A DNA stretch of 64,000 nt from G965197715 sp965247615 (GCA_965247615.1 OZ252022.1:930001-994000); one strand, 5' to 3'; positions 27,001-33,121 are shown, counted from the first letter of the stretch. Program-made: numbers and translations. The notes: generated from the letters alone by a model not told the origin.

Positions 27001-28392
27001 AACGAGGAGACGCTGACCAGCGAACCCGCCGTGGTGACGGCGGCGGGCCTGCAGCTTCAGTCGGCCACGGTGGATGGCGGCATCCTGACGCTGACGTATA
27101 ACGAGGAACTGGACACGGGCGTCACGCTGGGGACGACCGCGTTTGCCGTGAACGTGAACGGGTCAGCCCGGGCACTCATCGCCGTCGGGGTGGGCGAATC
27201 CAATGTGCTGTTGCTTCTGTCCTCGGCGGTGGAGGCCGGGGATACGGTGACGGTGGACTACACTGTGCCCGAGGGCCCCGATTTCATTCGGGACATCCGG
27301 GGCAGGAAGGCGGCCTCCTTCAGCGGGCAGGCGGTCACGAACGACACGGCTGCGGACCAGGAGGACACGGCCAGGGACGCGGATACGGTCCCGGAGCACG
27401 CGGCGGTAGTCGTTAAACCGCCGCTGACGGCCACGATCCACGACGCGCCCGCGTCCCACAACGGGCAGGACGCGTTCACCTTCGAGCTGCGCTTCAGCGA
27501 GGATCCCAAGCCGGACTTCAGCTACACGACGGTGCGGGACCATGCGTTCACCGTGACCGGGGGATTGGTGACCTATGTGCGCCGGCTGGAGCCGGGCAAG
27601 AACGTCCGCTGGGAGATCACCGTCACCCCCGACTCCAGCGCCGACGTGGCCATAGTACTGAAGGCCACTACGGACTGCGAGGCCGACGGCGCCATCTGCA
27701 CGGAGGAGGGCGGGAAGCTGTCCGGTGGGCTCCAGCTGGTTGTTCCGGGGCCCAACGCCCCGGCCACGGGGCTGCCCACCATCACCGGCGCGGCCCAGGT
27801 GGGGGAGACCCTCACCGCCGACACCACCGGCATAGCCGACGCCGACGGCCTCGACAACGCTGCCTTCGCCTACCAGTGGCTCGCTGACGACGCCGAGATC
27901 AACGGGGCAACCGCTTCCACCTACATCCTGGCCGACGCCGACGCGGGCAAGGCCATCAAGGTGAGGGTCTCCTTCACCGACGACGTCGGCAACGACGAGC
28001 AGCTCACCAGCGCCATGACGGGCGCGGTGGCGGCGGCAGTTGTTAAACCGCTGCTGACGGCCAGCGTCCACGACGTGCCGTCGTCCCACAACGGGCAGGA
28101 CGCGTTCACCTTCGAGCTGCGCTTCAGCGAGGAGCCCAAGCCCGACTTCAGCTACACGACGGTGCGAGACCATGCGTTCACCGTGACCGGGGGATCGGTG
28201 ACCTATGTGCGCCGGCTGGAGCCGGGCAAGAACGTCCGCTGGGAGATCACCGTCACCCCCGACTCCAGCGCCGACGTGGCCATAGCCCTGAACGTCACCG
28301 AGGACTGCGAGGCGCAGGGGGCCATCTGCACCGAGGACGGCAGGAAGCTGTCCGCCCCGCTGGAGTTCACCGTCAAGGGGCCGGGCCAGTAG
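18100..28392 (+). CDS. Giant protein segment 3: Calx-beta/FN3/SwmB array
   Basis: 3,430 codons, open from 18055. By counting DDD/DND boundaries I find about 17 Calx-beta or similar modules from residue 1 to about 2,380; the clearest is 586-705 (PASASEGDSGST to ILDDD, with YATSDGTATAGQDY). Residues about 2,545-2,650 are fibronectin type III (LRINWAKPAWY, YIVQWKLAS, LYSVRVIAGNDAG). SwmB modules follow at about 2,650-2,745 and 2,985-3,085 (LTLRFSEQLD, LTLTYNEELD), and alternating YQW Ig-like modules (ADTTAIADADGLENAVFQYQW) and a 630-bp duplicated unit finish the protein at GPGQ. No C-terminal anchor, LPXTG or autotransporter domain is visible. Role inferred: calcium-dependent adhesion or matrix. 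Confidence 0.8.
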   Translation: MSISAPDSITEGGPLSYTLTRTWDPGQGRGELSVNVQLAQTGDYITWPAAHQPDADGPVTIPVTIAADSLTATLTLETVDDEESEADGSVTATILADADGSYVTGTNSDHTTKLLDNDPPIISVAAVSAEVTEGTDAQFRFSRMGNTRVATRVGLYVGGLPKIMTDATEVTVLTSQDNTVQFYGAWVDYILEFAAGETEKTLTLTTEADSVNEGDGWLGVRIVRRVANPFSIGTGYAQALVKDDDIPTVSLTQPVGPTGLTLSADGTTWEGQIVEGGEFTYSSVCTGVTEFSEDQRNNLVPLSMSVLYSDHPAFYGEEAQDRLGNNQAGVRSVGADCVGTTVTNAVRNLFVGPENGVLEIELLPQSELVVKGSPSGAVHPKVFAEFITKYEDAATAAQAAGTLITQKGLFHPIQLGYYYRAFACNETDDRYCPKYLVGTVNKIRLTVMNRDPVVLIKAENSEVEEGQPARFVVERMWSKDLLALQAPHSTTVVALRASQNGQYIAGVLLTEITFGQNETRKVIELQTVGDEAFGDDGSVTIELLPDTTGDGVNLQGKYTTWENWVGHTPEGGRSDRATVTITNNDDKPGISIAPASASEGDSGSTNMTFTVTLAKAVTEAVTVNYATSDGTATAGQDYTAVSNGSVTIVAGNTTAPVTVPVTGDETDELDETFNVTISLPSDTTAAAITAAAAGTILDDDPAVVTVAPKKSPVTEGEEVVFVLTRTGVTDEELSMLVDLEDPARRRLMIAKFDADAVTTELSVATENNDLVDYPSERDYTIHLYGDGYFGDRDDERYTPGDPDEATVTVQDNDTLVVVTVEPVKEVVGAGESVQFRFRRTGSITGALTISFQGFEHSSSVDATLADASVTFLADNDTVVYTNDVTSSGTVNPISRAHTVLIYGDTGRGGLHRSWIAGDPNRATVVVAVDALGPMPVTASYPSRVAAAESVSVEYTVTNLGTRALLGSENRVSDGTRISTTPDRGNCAITDEIPAGESRTCSASFTVTNQDVTNGKIVFNATARNLHKSSTLSVYIRVAQPVEFGFTTADTLEVTEGPDVTATLPVTRTGRLDEAVTVAYRLRSHENKPATPGEDFTDPSSTPGLLTFPANVTSANIVINITLDQIDEERERFRVVLVPLTDGTITEGKESRVVLIKDEHQENDPYRPTASLQLVSSGPVPENEGPVEFAIVLDRVWGREGRYEVEVLLDQLTATPGLALIGKKGDFEYPGIVIARIPAGQTRFEFSVPLYDDDVREEDETFQLQLSSSYDDSFRTIGTSNKALATIADDDRIPPTEVELSLSHNGSALESVPEGSTLQDITVTASFPQIRWPGDASNAPLRPADPRDVDTTVRVQFDPNSGATHAAGLDDFAPLKVEDDQDAFQEVESFDIVIPAGQTSGTVTLRFRPVNDDVDEEDETVTLLGSELVAGNPEDTLPVRSASFTIIDDDTRGITVSPSSALMGLSLVEGGEPGTYSLVLDSQPADTVFITLAGNQGGFLRLAPDTLTFTTSDWATPQTVSVMALDDGIGGGVGTQDMVTHQVSGGDYGSVTAPDISTLIEDTTKAFVYLEGGQASESDGYVEFTVTVRPILRMTPVLVRYVTVDGTAIAGSDYTREVETGQTYKILNIPAGRSSGAIRIPITDDQVYESADETFTLHLTNHNDKALLDGEATSLTATGTIADDDPTPVVSVAGPAGEVSYVSENVKDPVTFTLTLMGQSAGDVTVDYATGEAGLLGLLTARQGPAGATENEDYAGTSCSVTFTSGQTTKTVTVQVTNDDGSEETEFFGFKISAPQGADLRGQRSEDVADVGLVDDDARGVTIDPTSISLDEPASAETAVAGAYTVNLNSKPTDTVTVTIGGSDPAVSLSGDTLTNNQLTFTTINWNTAQTITVTPVKDDNAVGETITLTHMLSGGDYAGIAADSVTVNLTDSDARNMVLSKQSLTVTEGDATGVRYTVKLAAQPSDTVTVTISGHEGADLTLSGTTLTNNQLTFTTTNWGTAQTVTVKAGDDDNADDESETLAHTAFGGDYVNVTKDLPVTVTDDDEPAVVLSETDLTVTEGDAAGSSYTVKLATEPTGEVIVTVSGHAGTDLTLDKTTLTFTVDNWDDAQTVTVKASQDNDAANDTATLTHTASGGDYAGITADLPVTVTDDDTAGVVLSETDLTVTEGDAAGSSYTVKLATEPTGEVTVTVSGHAGTDLTLDKTTLTFTVDNWDTAQTVTVEGGEDGDGANDTATLTHTASGGGYANITADLPVTVTDDDTAVTVQFGADAYTVSEGSTATITVTLNADPERTVVIPLVATGQVGATTDDYSGVPEDLTINAGETSKTFEFMATADDTSDTGESVKISFGASLPSRVTEGTPNEATVTIKQVSTQFDLDCAGTAVVWCADVGFSDQTAENWGWAYLRYGEGLDPEASLSDDDFQFRAVDYTVLSMELRPGTHPVMPNGWSRWQQGSSSFRIVINWGPSSLWDPSEEHYRDWVLHVDGLELPFKDAFVFGDDFTWVGAEFQQIFNDWIPSTVTKIGIKEVAAADQGTNPLLPWAPMQVDASPEGPNRLRINWAKPAWYTPGLPDPTKYIVQWKLASASWSDSATVAQREVVSSSNFPSLNIDGLTADALYSVRVIAGNDAGDGPPSEETLGRPQDVVTWLLAKTVNGRTLTLRFSEQLDRNAVPAATAFVVMADGGLIAVDSVAISGEEVTLTLNRAVTAANSVLVRYDKSTDPSAVFLRDTGGNHVQIPRHFELLRTVNVTPQSSVQPLTAQFTNMPVSHDGATRFTFDIEFSEPVWIGDGLAREDMLEITGGTVISAPWKDRRTDKVTVHVRPDTRGDIVIVLPGNRVCAGIIGSGDPPDDPVAGAPCAIGNRVLTNEPTATIPGPLSSGHQVVENTPAEGEPRINGIPELGQTLSADTTAIADADGLENAVFQYQWLAEDAGIPGATGSTYTLTSGDVGKAIRVRVSFTDDGGNEETLTSEPAVVTAAGLQLQSATVDGGILTLTYNEELDTGVTLGTTAFAVNVNGSARALIAVGVGESNVLLLLSSAVEAGDTVTVDYTVPEGPDFIRDIRGRKAASFSGQAVTNDTAADQEDTARDADTVPEHAAVVVKPPLTATIHDAPASHNGQDAFTFELRFSEDPKPDFSYTTVRDHAFTVTGGLVTYVRRLEPGKNVRWEITVTPDSSADVAIVLKATTDCEADGAICTEEGGKLSGGLQLVVPGPNAPATGLPTITGAAQVGETLTADTTGIADADGLDNAAFAYQWLADDAEINGATASTYILADADAGKAIKVRVSFTDDVGNDEQLTSAMTGAVAAAVVKPLLTASVHDVPSSHNGQDAFTFELRFSEEPKPDFSYTTVRDHAFTVTGGSVTYVRRLEPGKNVRWEITVTPDSSADVAIALNVTEDCEAQGAICTEDGRKLSAPLEFTVKGPGQ
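24250..24897 (+). repeat. 324-bp tandem duplication in giant gene
   Basis: Two consecutive 324-bp copies (24250-24573, 24574-24897) encode 108-residue Calx-beta modules opening VLSETDLTVTEGDAAGSSY. They differ at few positions, e.g. I versus T in EVIVTV/EVTVTV and KASQDNDAAND versus EGGEDGDGAND. Two more divergent relatives precede them (from about 23551 and 23903). The near-identity indicates recent duplication and a site for copy-number change. Confidence 0.85.
27415..28389 (+). repeat. 630-bp spaced duplication at 3' end of giant gene
   Basis: The unit starting AAACCGCCGCTGACGGCC at 27415 recurs at 28045, offset 630 bp. Both copies encode SHNGQDAFTFELRFSE, then PKPDFSYTTVRDHAFTVTGG and VRRLEPGKNVRWEITVTPD, nearly unchanged. 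A YQW Ig-like module lies between them. A related but diverged version starts near 26390 (SHDGATRFTFDIEFSEPV). Confidence 0.8.
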
Positions 28393-28485
28393 TGGGCAAC
28401 GAGAAGAAGCAGGCAAATATGAACGGGCGAGGCAGGCGCTACGACCCAGGACTCGGATGGAGCCCCGCTCGTAGCGCAGTACCCC

Positions 28486-28585
28486 GCAGAGGCGGGCTAA
28501 CCTGTGTCCGCCTCTGCGCACCAAGCAACCCGACATAACGATAACAGTGACCCCCCCAGCAGGGGGGAGGCTGTCGGGCTATTTT
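28486..28585 (+). terminator. Double hairpin terminator after giant gene
   Basis: First hairpin: GCAGAGGCGG (28486-28495) with CCGCCTCTGC (28508-28517), 10-bp perfect stem. Second, nested: CCCGACA (28529-28535) with TGTCGGG (28572-28578) enclosing CCCCCC-AGCA-GGGGGG, followed by CTATTTTGGATTTC. The second has the stem plus T-rich tail expected for intrinsic termination. Confidence 0.6.
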
Positions 28586-28650
28586 GGATTTCTAGAGATA
28601 TAATATGCGTGGGTTTTTGCCTCACATCTCTCATGTTTGAGCCTAATCGT

Positions 28651-28829
28651 CACGCTTAGCGCACACGCTGACCACACATAGCGCACGGATAGATATCACT
28701 TAGTGGACACATGTTCACTCATAGGCCACAAATAGGTCACACATAGACGTGCCAGCTTCAAAATAAGACACACTTAGAGCACGCCGCCCTTCTTGTAGGC
28801 TCGAATCACCACAGATAAGTCACACATAG
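28651..28829 (+). repeat. Array of 11-bp phased repeats (CACACATAG-type)
   Basis: Nine 9-mers resembling CACACATAG occur at a strict 10-11 bp period at 28651, 28662, 28673, 28684, 28695, 28706, 28716, 28727 and 28738; more in-phase copies lie at 28769, 28810 and 28821. The best are CACACATAG at 28673, 28738 and 28821, CACTCATAG at 28716, CACAAATAG at 28727, CACGGATAG at 28684. All point the same way. The array lies 35 bp upstream of a short ORF with a transposase-like start. IS21-family ends carry multiple direct repeats bound by the transposase, so this may be one such end; an iteron or partition-type site is the alternative. Confidence 0.75.
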
Positions 28830-28863
28830 GACCCCCCGTTCCTTCAGTGCTATCCCTATGGGC

Positions 28864-28968
28864 ATGAGAAAGCGCCTGCACACAGCCGACATTGCCCTGA
28901 TCCGGCGCTATCACCAGGACGTGGGCTACCTGGTGACGGAGCTGGCCGAGTACACTGAAAAGGCGGCG
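28864..28968 (+). pseudogene. Start of interrupted transposase-like gene
   Basis: From ATG 28864 the frame reads MRKRLHTADIALIRRYHQDV, then GYLVTELAEYTE, before entering the end of an IS256 remnant and stopping at 28996. The helix-turn-helix-like start and its place just after a repeat array resemble the beginning of IstA (IS21 family). Only about 33 native codons remain; the identification is tentative. Confidence 0.35.
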
Positions 28969-29480
28969 CTGGAGGTCGTGTTCCGTCAAGTGGTGTAAGA
29001 GCGTCACCCGTGCTGATTGATCAGGCTGCCCCTGTGGGCAGGACCATCGATGCCTCCATAGGGTGGTGATCGCCGACGTGGACGGCAAGAGCGGGCAGAT
29101 AGCGGCGGGCGACCTGCCACTCGTCGTGCTGCTCGGCGAGGACTGCCCCGATGAGCCGCCGGACCGCAGGGCGGTTCGGGAAGATGCCCACCACGTCAGT
29201 CCGGCGTCTGATCTCCTTGTTGAGGCGCTCCTGCGGGTTGTTCGACCAGACCTGCCTCCAGTGGGCCACGGGGAAGGCGCTGGAAGGCCGTCAAGACCTG
29301 CTCGCCGGCGTGTGCGGCGGAGAACCGGCTGGCGATAGTCCGAAGGGCCGTCTCCCGTCACCGACGCCGCCAGCGCAAGGCGCGCAAAGCAGTCGCCGCC
29401 GAAGGAGCGGCTGGAGCATGACGCTCCGGCGGATCGCCGCTCCCCTGCCCGCTCCATACCTGGGGCCGTCCTAATGACCG
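28969..29480 (-). mobile_element. IS256-family remnant (3' part of transposase)
   Basis: On the minus strand 29269-29021 encodes HWRQVWSNNPQERLNKEIRR, RTDVVGIFPNRPAVRRLIGA and EQHDEWQVARRYL, the C-terminal signature of IS256 (transposase_mut) transposases. Immediately beyond it the end sequence GCTCTTACACCACTTGACGG (minus strand, about 29002-28983) resembles IS256-type terminal repeats. Further upstream, TIASRFSAAHAGEQVLTAFQ survives in another frame, so the gene has an internal deletion and frameshift. The catalytic DDE N-terminal region is missing; the element is dead. It appears inserted into the gene that starts at 28864. Confidence 0.75.
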
Positions 29481-29497
29481 TCCTCTCCCTGCCGGAG

Positions 29498-29525
29498 TGT
29501 GGCGCAACCGCACGGTTGCGCCACA
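29498..29525. other. 28-bp perfect palindrome
   Basis: TGTGGCGCAACCG, the dinucleotide CA, and CGGTTGCGCCACA form a 13-bp perfect dyad. It lies between the IS256 and IS5-like remnants. It could be a transposon hairpin terminator, a recombination site or a dimer-binding operator; no T-tract follows. Confidence 0.6.
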
Positions 29526-29630
29526 TCCTGCGTCACCCCACCTTCATCTAGCAGGCCGCTGAAAATGTCGATGCGCACAGTGGCGGCTGAGGGCCGATCG
29601 CAGGGGGCACTTGAGACGGAGGTGGAACGT

Positions 29631-29996
29631 ATGCGTGGACGGCAGGAGCCCCGGGTGACGATGTCGGGCTTCGTGGACCTGAAAGAGCGTGTGTCAGCCG
29701 ATCACCCGCTCCGCACCATCAAGGTCCTGGCCGATGAGGCCCTGGCCCGGCTGTCGCCCGAGTTCGACCGGATGTACGTCGACGCGCGGTGGCCGTCCAT
29801 CCCGCCCGAGCGCCTGCTGAAGGCGTCGCTGCTGATTGCGTTGTTCTCGGTGAGGAGCGAGCGCACCTTCTGTGAGGAGTTGGAACTAGGGCTCCGCACT
29901 GCGGGGGGCGCCGATGGCGACGACCTCCGTGTCAATCGCCGTGGGGTGGCCGAGCCGTCAAGCTACCGGCTAGCGGCCGCCGCCAGCGTCGGCTAA
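29631..29996 (+). mobile_element. IS5/IS1182-like transposase, N-terminal fragment
   Basis: From ATG 29631, after GGAGG, the frame encodes TMSGFVDLKERVSADHPLRT, EFDRMYVDARWPSIPPERLL and KASLLIALFSVRSERTFCEE, the DUF772 N-terminal domain of IS5/IS1182-type transposases. Homology ends near 29890 and the remaining residues are unrelated; the DDE catalytic domain is absent. AGCAGGCCGCTGAAAA at about 29551-29566 looks like the left terminal repeat of such an element. Confidence 0.7.
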
Positions 29997-30239
29997 GATG
30001 GGGCTCACGTTATGACAATGAGAATGGAGCCGGACAAGGCGCTGGCAGCGAAGGTCCAGCCTGGCGGGGCTGCGCCGCAGCAGGACTGTGTGCTGGCCGG
30101 GCCGCCACCTCGCCCGCGCCGTCCTCCCGGGCGCCCTGAGGCACGCCGGTGAGGCGGCGTCTCTTCGGGGCAGCCTCATAGACCCCAGGCGCCGCCCGAC
30201 GGAAGTGAGGAGCGCGTTGTTGGAAGGAGGGAACAGCGG

Positions 30240-31111
30240 GTGGGCTTGCTACCGCAAGGAATCGACGAGTTGGACCCCCCCATCCGGTGGCTCGTGGAGG
30301 AGCGCCTGCGGCTCATGGAGGAAGTTGTGTGCGGTCCCCAGGACTCCGGGACCGGCGCACCCGGCATAGAGGAAGCGGAGGGTGCGACCCTTGCGGACGA
30401 CATGAGAGCTGAGTTGAGGGTGTGGTGGCAGGAATTCCCCGAACGTCACCTACTCACCGAACTCTACCAGCGCGCCGCCCGGCGGCGGGAGGGACGTGGC
30501 TCTCCCGACAGCAGACGCCCTCCGGATGAGACGGAGGGCGTCCGGGTTGCCAAGGGACTGCTGGTCGCCATTCCAGACACGGGCCAGTTGGACGCCGAGC
30601 GGGAGTCCGCAGCGGCTTCGGAATTCCTGGCAGACCAATGGGTGTCTCTCAGCGGCAAACGCCGCCCAGCCGCGTTGCAAGACTACATCGAGCAATCGGT
30701 GTCCAACCGGGTCTACTTCGACGCGCTCGTGCGCATCGGGGAGAAGCTTCATGACCGGGGCGAGTCCATCCCCCGTCCGCTCGCCGGGTGGCTGGCGAAG
30801 GCTGACGGCGGGCTCCGGCGGCGTCCTGCTATGAAGCCTGTCCCGTCCCATCGCCCCGTCGACCCTGCCTTCCTCGCGCGTGACATGCACATTCAGTTCG
30901 CGATTGAGGTCCTGCGCAGGGTTGGAGTAAAGCCGAAGGCAGTTCCGGCTCCGGCTGTCTCATGGTGTCCGAGGCGCTGGGGCTTGGCGAAGACACGGTG
31001 AGGCGCATCTGGAAAGAGTGCCCCTGGAGAACGTCCTTCGTGCCCGCGATGCAGAAATACTCGAAGGCCATCGCCGAACGCACTGGGCTGTTCATACCCC
31101 CAGAGGCCTGA
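30240..31111 (+). pseudogene. Frameshifted accessory protein with C-terminal HTH
   Basis: A GTG start at 30240, after GGAAGGAGGG, opens a frame coding for ELDPPIRWLVEERLRLMEEV, WWQEFPERHLLTELYQRA, DYIEQSVSNRVYFDALVRIG and FAIEVLRRVGVKPK. Near 30930-30960 the frame must slip by one base to continue as LMVSEALGLGEDTVRRIWKE and PAMQKYSKAIAERTGLFIP to a stop at 31109. The last part is a helix-turn-helix. I recognise no named family; similar proteins sit near element ends and may be regulatory. Without the slip the protein ends at 31001 (253 residues) with nonsense sequence. Confidence 0.5.
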
Positions 31112-31124
31112 GCCTCGCTCAGGC
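31106..31124 (+). terminator. Hairpin over the stop codon
   Basis: GCCTGAG (31106-31112), loop CCTCG, CTCAGGC (31118-31124): a perfect 7-bp stem that contains the TGA of the preceding gene. No T-run follows, so termination is uncertain. Confidence 0.4.
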
Positions 31125-31397
31125 TACGATTCATCCGGTCCCCCTCACGGGGAAAGCCCGCTTCCTGCACCTCCCGGTCACCCGGGCGCCTCCCCCTGGT
31201 CATGGGCTTTCAGAGCCAGTGGAACCCCCTGCGGGGTAGTTGCCGCGTGCGTCGGGGCAAGTCCTGATACAGCGTCTCATTAGATTCCCTACTTAATGAC
31301 CCATTCTTCGGTGGCGCGCCGCTCTACCCTTTCTCTATAGGACGTCGAGGCGTCCCCACAGTCCAGCAAGGAGGTGAGCGAGATTGCGCCGGGGCCC

Positions 31398-31558
31398 GCC
31401 CCAGGGCCCTTCGCACTTCGGGTGGGCGGACGGCTGCGAGATAGAGATCTGAGAATCCCGGCCCATACCGGGGTAAGCCCTAACCCCATCGCCCGCTGCG
31501 CCCAATGCCGCAACTTGGACCACACTGCGGAGCTACTTGGTTTTGCGTAGTTTGGTGG
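31398..31558 (+). repeat. 161-bp direct repeat, copy 2
   Basis: Second copy of the 9352-9512 repeat in the same orientation, with an ungapped match and about 18 differences by my count. It lies between the element remnants and the DUF3644 gene and about 1.4 kb from tRNA-Ala. The rest of the gap 31125-31713 shows no gene, RNA or further repeat that I can support. Confidence 0.75.
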
Positions 31559-31713
31559 GCCTAAGCGTACTGTACTGGAACGTATCAGTGGGTGGTCTCA
31601 GTATAGGGAATGGCTCCGGCCTCCCACATCCCACCCTCCCCGCCAACGCGGGGCAGGGGTTGAGACGCCGCCAGAGATCTAGCCGATGTAGGCAGGGGAG
31701 GAGCATACTGTTC

Positions 31714-32793
31714 TCAGCCTTGCTGGAAGGGGGCTCCTGTGCCGAGGGTCTTGCCTGTCACAGCTTGATACTCAGCAGGATCGGCGAGCTTCCTGCAGAG
31801 GTACTTCACCCAGGCCTCGGTGTAGCCGTAGCCGTAGCCTTGGGCTAACTCATCGTATATGCAAAAGTCGGCCCTTGTGTTCTCTGGATGCTCACTGCCT
31901 TCTCGTGGTCGCACTTTGTAGTGTTTCCAGCACCGCGTGTGAGTGTCCATGGTGAACTTGAACGGAAGGCCCTCTTGGACTCGCGCCACTACGGTCTTCG
32001 GTTTCAGGAGACCCTTGCTCGCCACGGGAACTCTCTTTTCTCTGATCAGTGCCGTGACTCTCCGTAGCTCTTCCATTTCTGTAGGACTACTGGGATCATA
32101 CAGAACGAATTCTACCGAGAGGTCGGCTAGCTTGGGGCTGTTCTCTAGCTTGGGGATAAGGAATACGCGAAGCGAAAACTGAGAACTATCAAGGATTTCC
32201 GGTGCAAGTCCTGCGCGGAAGGTTTGAATGTAGTCTCTAACGTCGTCTAGGGCCGCACTTTGAAGGCGTCGCAGTGCCTCCTCCTGCTGATGAGGCCTTA
32301 GCGCAGAGAATTGTAGGGCAACTCCGACCTGGTCTAGTAAAGCCATGTCGGTCCCAAACTCCCTGACGAGCATATCCTCAAAATTCATGAGCATCGCCTG
32401 GCACTCGCCGTAGAGCGCGGGATCGAGCTCCGGGTAGTGGCGATGCTCAATCTTGTTTCTGAGCCCTAGGAAGAACTCTATGTTCTTTCGCGAAGGTGGG
32501 TGTTCGTTATCCCAATACTCCTTCACACACTTCGACAGCTCCCAGTGCTTCGGGTCGCCATCAACACGCTCGTAGCGTGTACCCTTACCAGTCCCACTCT
32601 CTACATACCAAGGTTTCACCTTCTTGTCGTAGAAGACTGCGTGGAAGTATGATGTCCATGCAACAGTCATGAGGAGCACGAAGGTGCGCGTTCGAAAAGA
32701 GGTTGCAGGCCTGTTGTAGTTGTCGACCGCAGCTTGAGCTGCGTCGCGTGCCTTTAGGAGATGCTGCTGAACGCGTCTGGAGCGTCGGGGCAT
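31714..32793 (-). CDS. DUF3644 family protein, HEPN-like
   Basis: A 359-residue protein with the DUF3644 opening (SFRTRTFVLLMTVAWTSYFH, then DKKVKPWY) and, at 109-118, LGLRNKIEHRH. That segment fits the HEPN nuclease consensus R-x4-6-H (Arg112, His117), with the polar residue after Arg typical of active HEPN RNases. HEPN proteins act in toxin-antitoxin and abortive-infection systems as RNases. The middle has a beta-rich insert (FSLRVFLIPKLENSPKLADL) and the C-terminal part (THTRCWKHYKVRP, YTEAWVKYLCRKL) resembles a DNA- or RNA-binding HTH. It stands alone beside a tRNA gene and an element-rich zone, a common place for defence cargo. Lower local GC than neighbours fits acquisition. Family assignment is firmer than the RNase role. 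Confidence 0.7.
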   Translation of the reverse strand: MPRRSRRVQQHLLKARDAAQAAVDNYNRPATSFRTRTFVLLMTVAWTSYFHAVFYDKKVKPWYVESGTGKGTRYERVDGDPKHWELSKCVKEYWDNEHPPSRKNIEFFLGLRNKIEHRHYPELDPALYGECQAMLMNFEDMLVREFGTDMALLDQVGVALQFSALRPHQQEEALRRLQSAALDDVRDYIQTFRAGLAPEILDSSQFSLRVFLIPKLENSPKLADLSVEFVLYDPSSPTEMEELRRVTALIREKRVPVASKGLLKPKTVVARVQEGLPFKFTMDTHTRCWKHYKVRPREGSEHPENTRADFCIYDELAQGYGYGYTEAWVKYLCRKLADPAEYQAVTGKTLGTGAPFQQG

Positions 32794-32934
32794 TACATGG
32801 AAAAGACCGATGGGTCTGGGAGGTGGTTACTTACGCGGACCAACTCGTAGAAGGCTGCGAACCATGCATTGAAGCTGCGCGCGGGAGCATATCACGTTTG
32901 TCGCTAGGGGACAAGTGCATGCCAGGACAGCTAC

Positions 32935-33010
32935 TGGTGGAGATGGAGGGACTCGAACCCTCGACCCCCTGCATGCCATGCAGGTGCTCTCCCGGCTGAG
33001 CTACACCCCC
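32935..33010 (-). tRNA. tRNA-Ala (GGC)
   Basis: On the minus strand the gene begins GGGGGTGTAGCTCAGCCGGG and closes CCCTCCATCTCCACCA. The D-arm GCTC/GAGC, anticodon stem CCTGC/GCAGG with loop ATGGCAT (anticodon GGC, alanine), variable region, T-arm GAGGG-TTCGAGT-CCCTC and acceptor GGGGGTG/CATCTCC (two G-T pairs) all form. A CCA end is encoded at 32937-32935. Confidence 0.95.
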
Positions 33011-33121
33011 ACCGATGGGCGGACGACCTATAGTATAGCAGGACGGGCCCGCCGTGTGGCGGGGACGGACCGCAGACAGTCCTCACGAGCTCTCGAAGGA
33101 GAGCGGGCTGCCCGTACCGGC

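Larger units (their letters stand above)
16458..28392 (+). pseudogene. Giant Calx-beta surface protein gene, interrupted twice
   Basis: The three open frames 16458-17684, 17674-18054 and 18100-28392 are one gene of about 3,977 codons. Break one: a C5 run at 17500-17504 adds one base; with four Cs the frame runs on as NLNVTFAAGETSKRIAVL without loss. Break two: the frame then stays open to an in-frame TAG at 18052-18054 (SVG-stop-GTLTVPVKDND), where a TAC or similar codon would restore a normal Calx-beta strand. After it the same frame is open for over 10 kb. There is no ribosome-binding site at the later GTG. Either the gene is newly inactivated, phase-variable at the C tract, or carries assembly errors. 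It has a signal peptide and repeated calcium-binding-type modules, so it is or was a very large secreted or surface protein. Confidence 0.8.

Noticed and set aside
16458..28392. Tandem repeats in the giant gene as a CRISPR or other spacer array
   Set aside because: Repeat units are 324 bp, in frame and encode Calx-beta modules; no short repeats with unique spacers.
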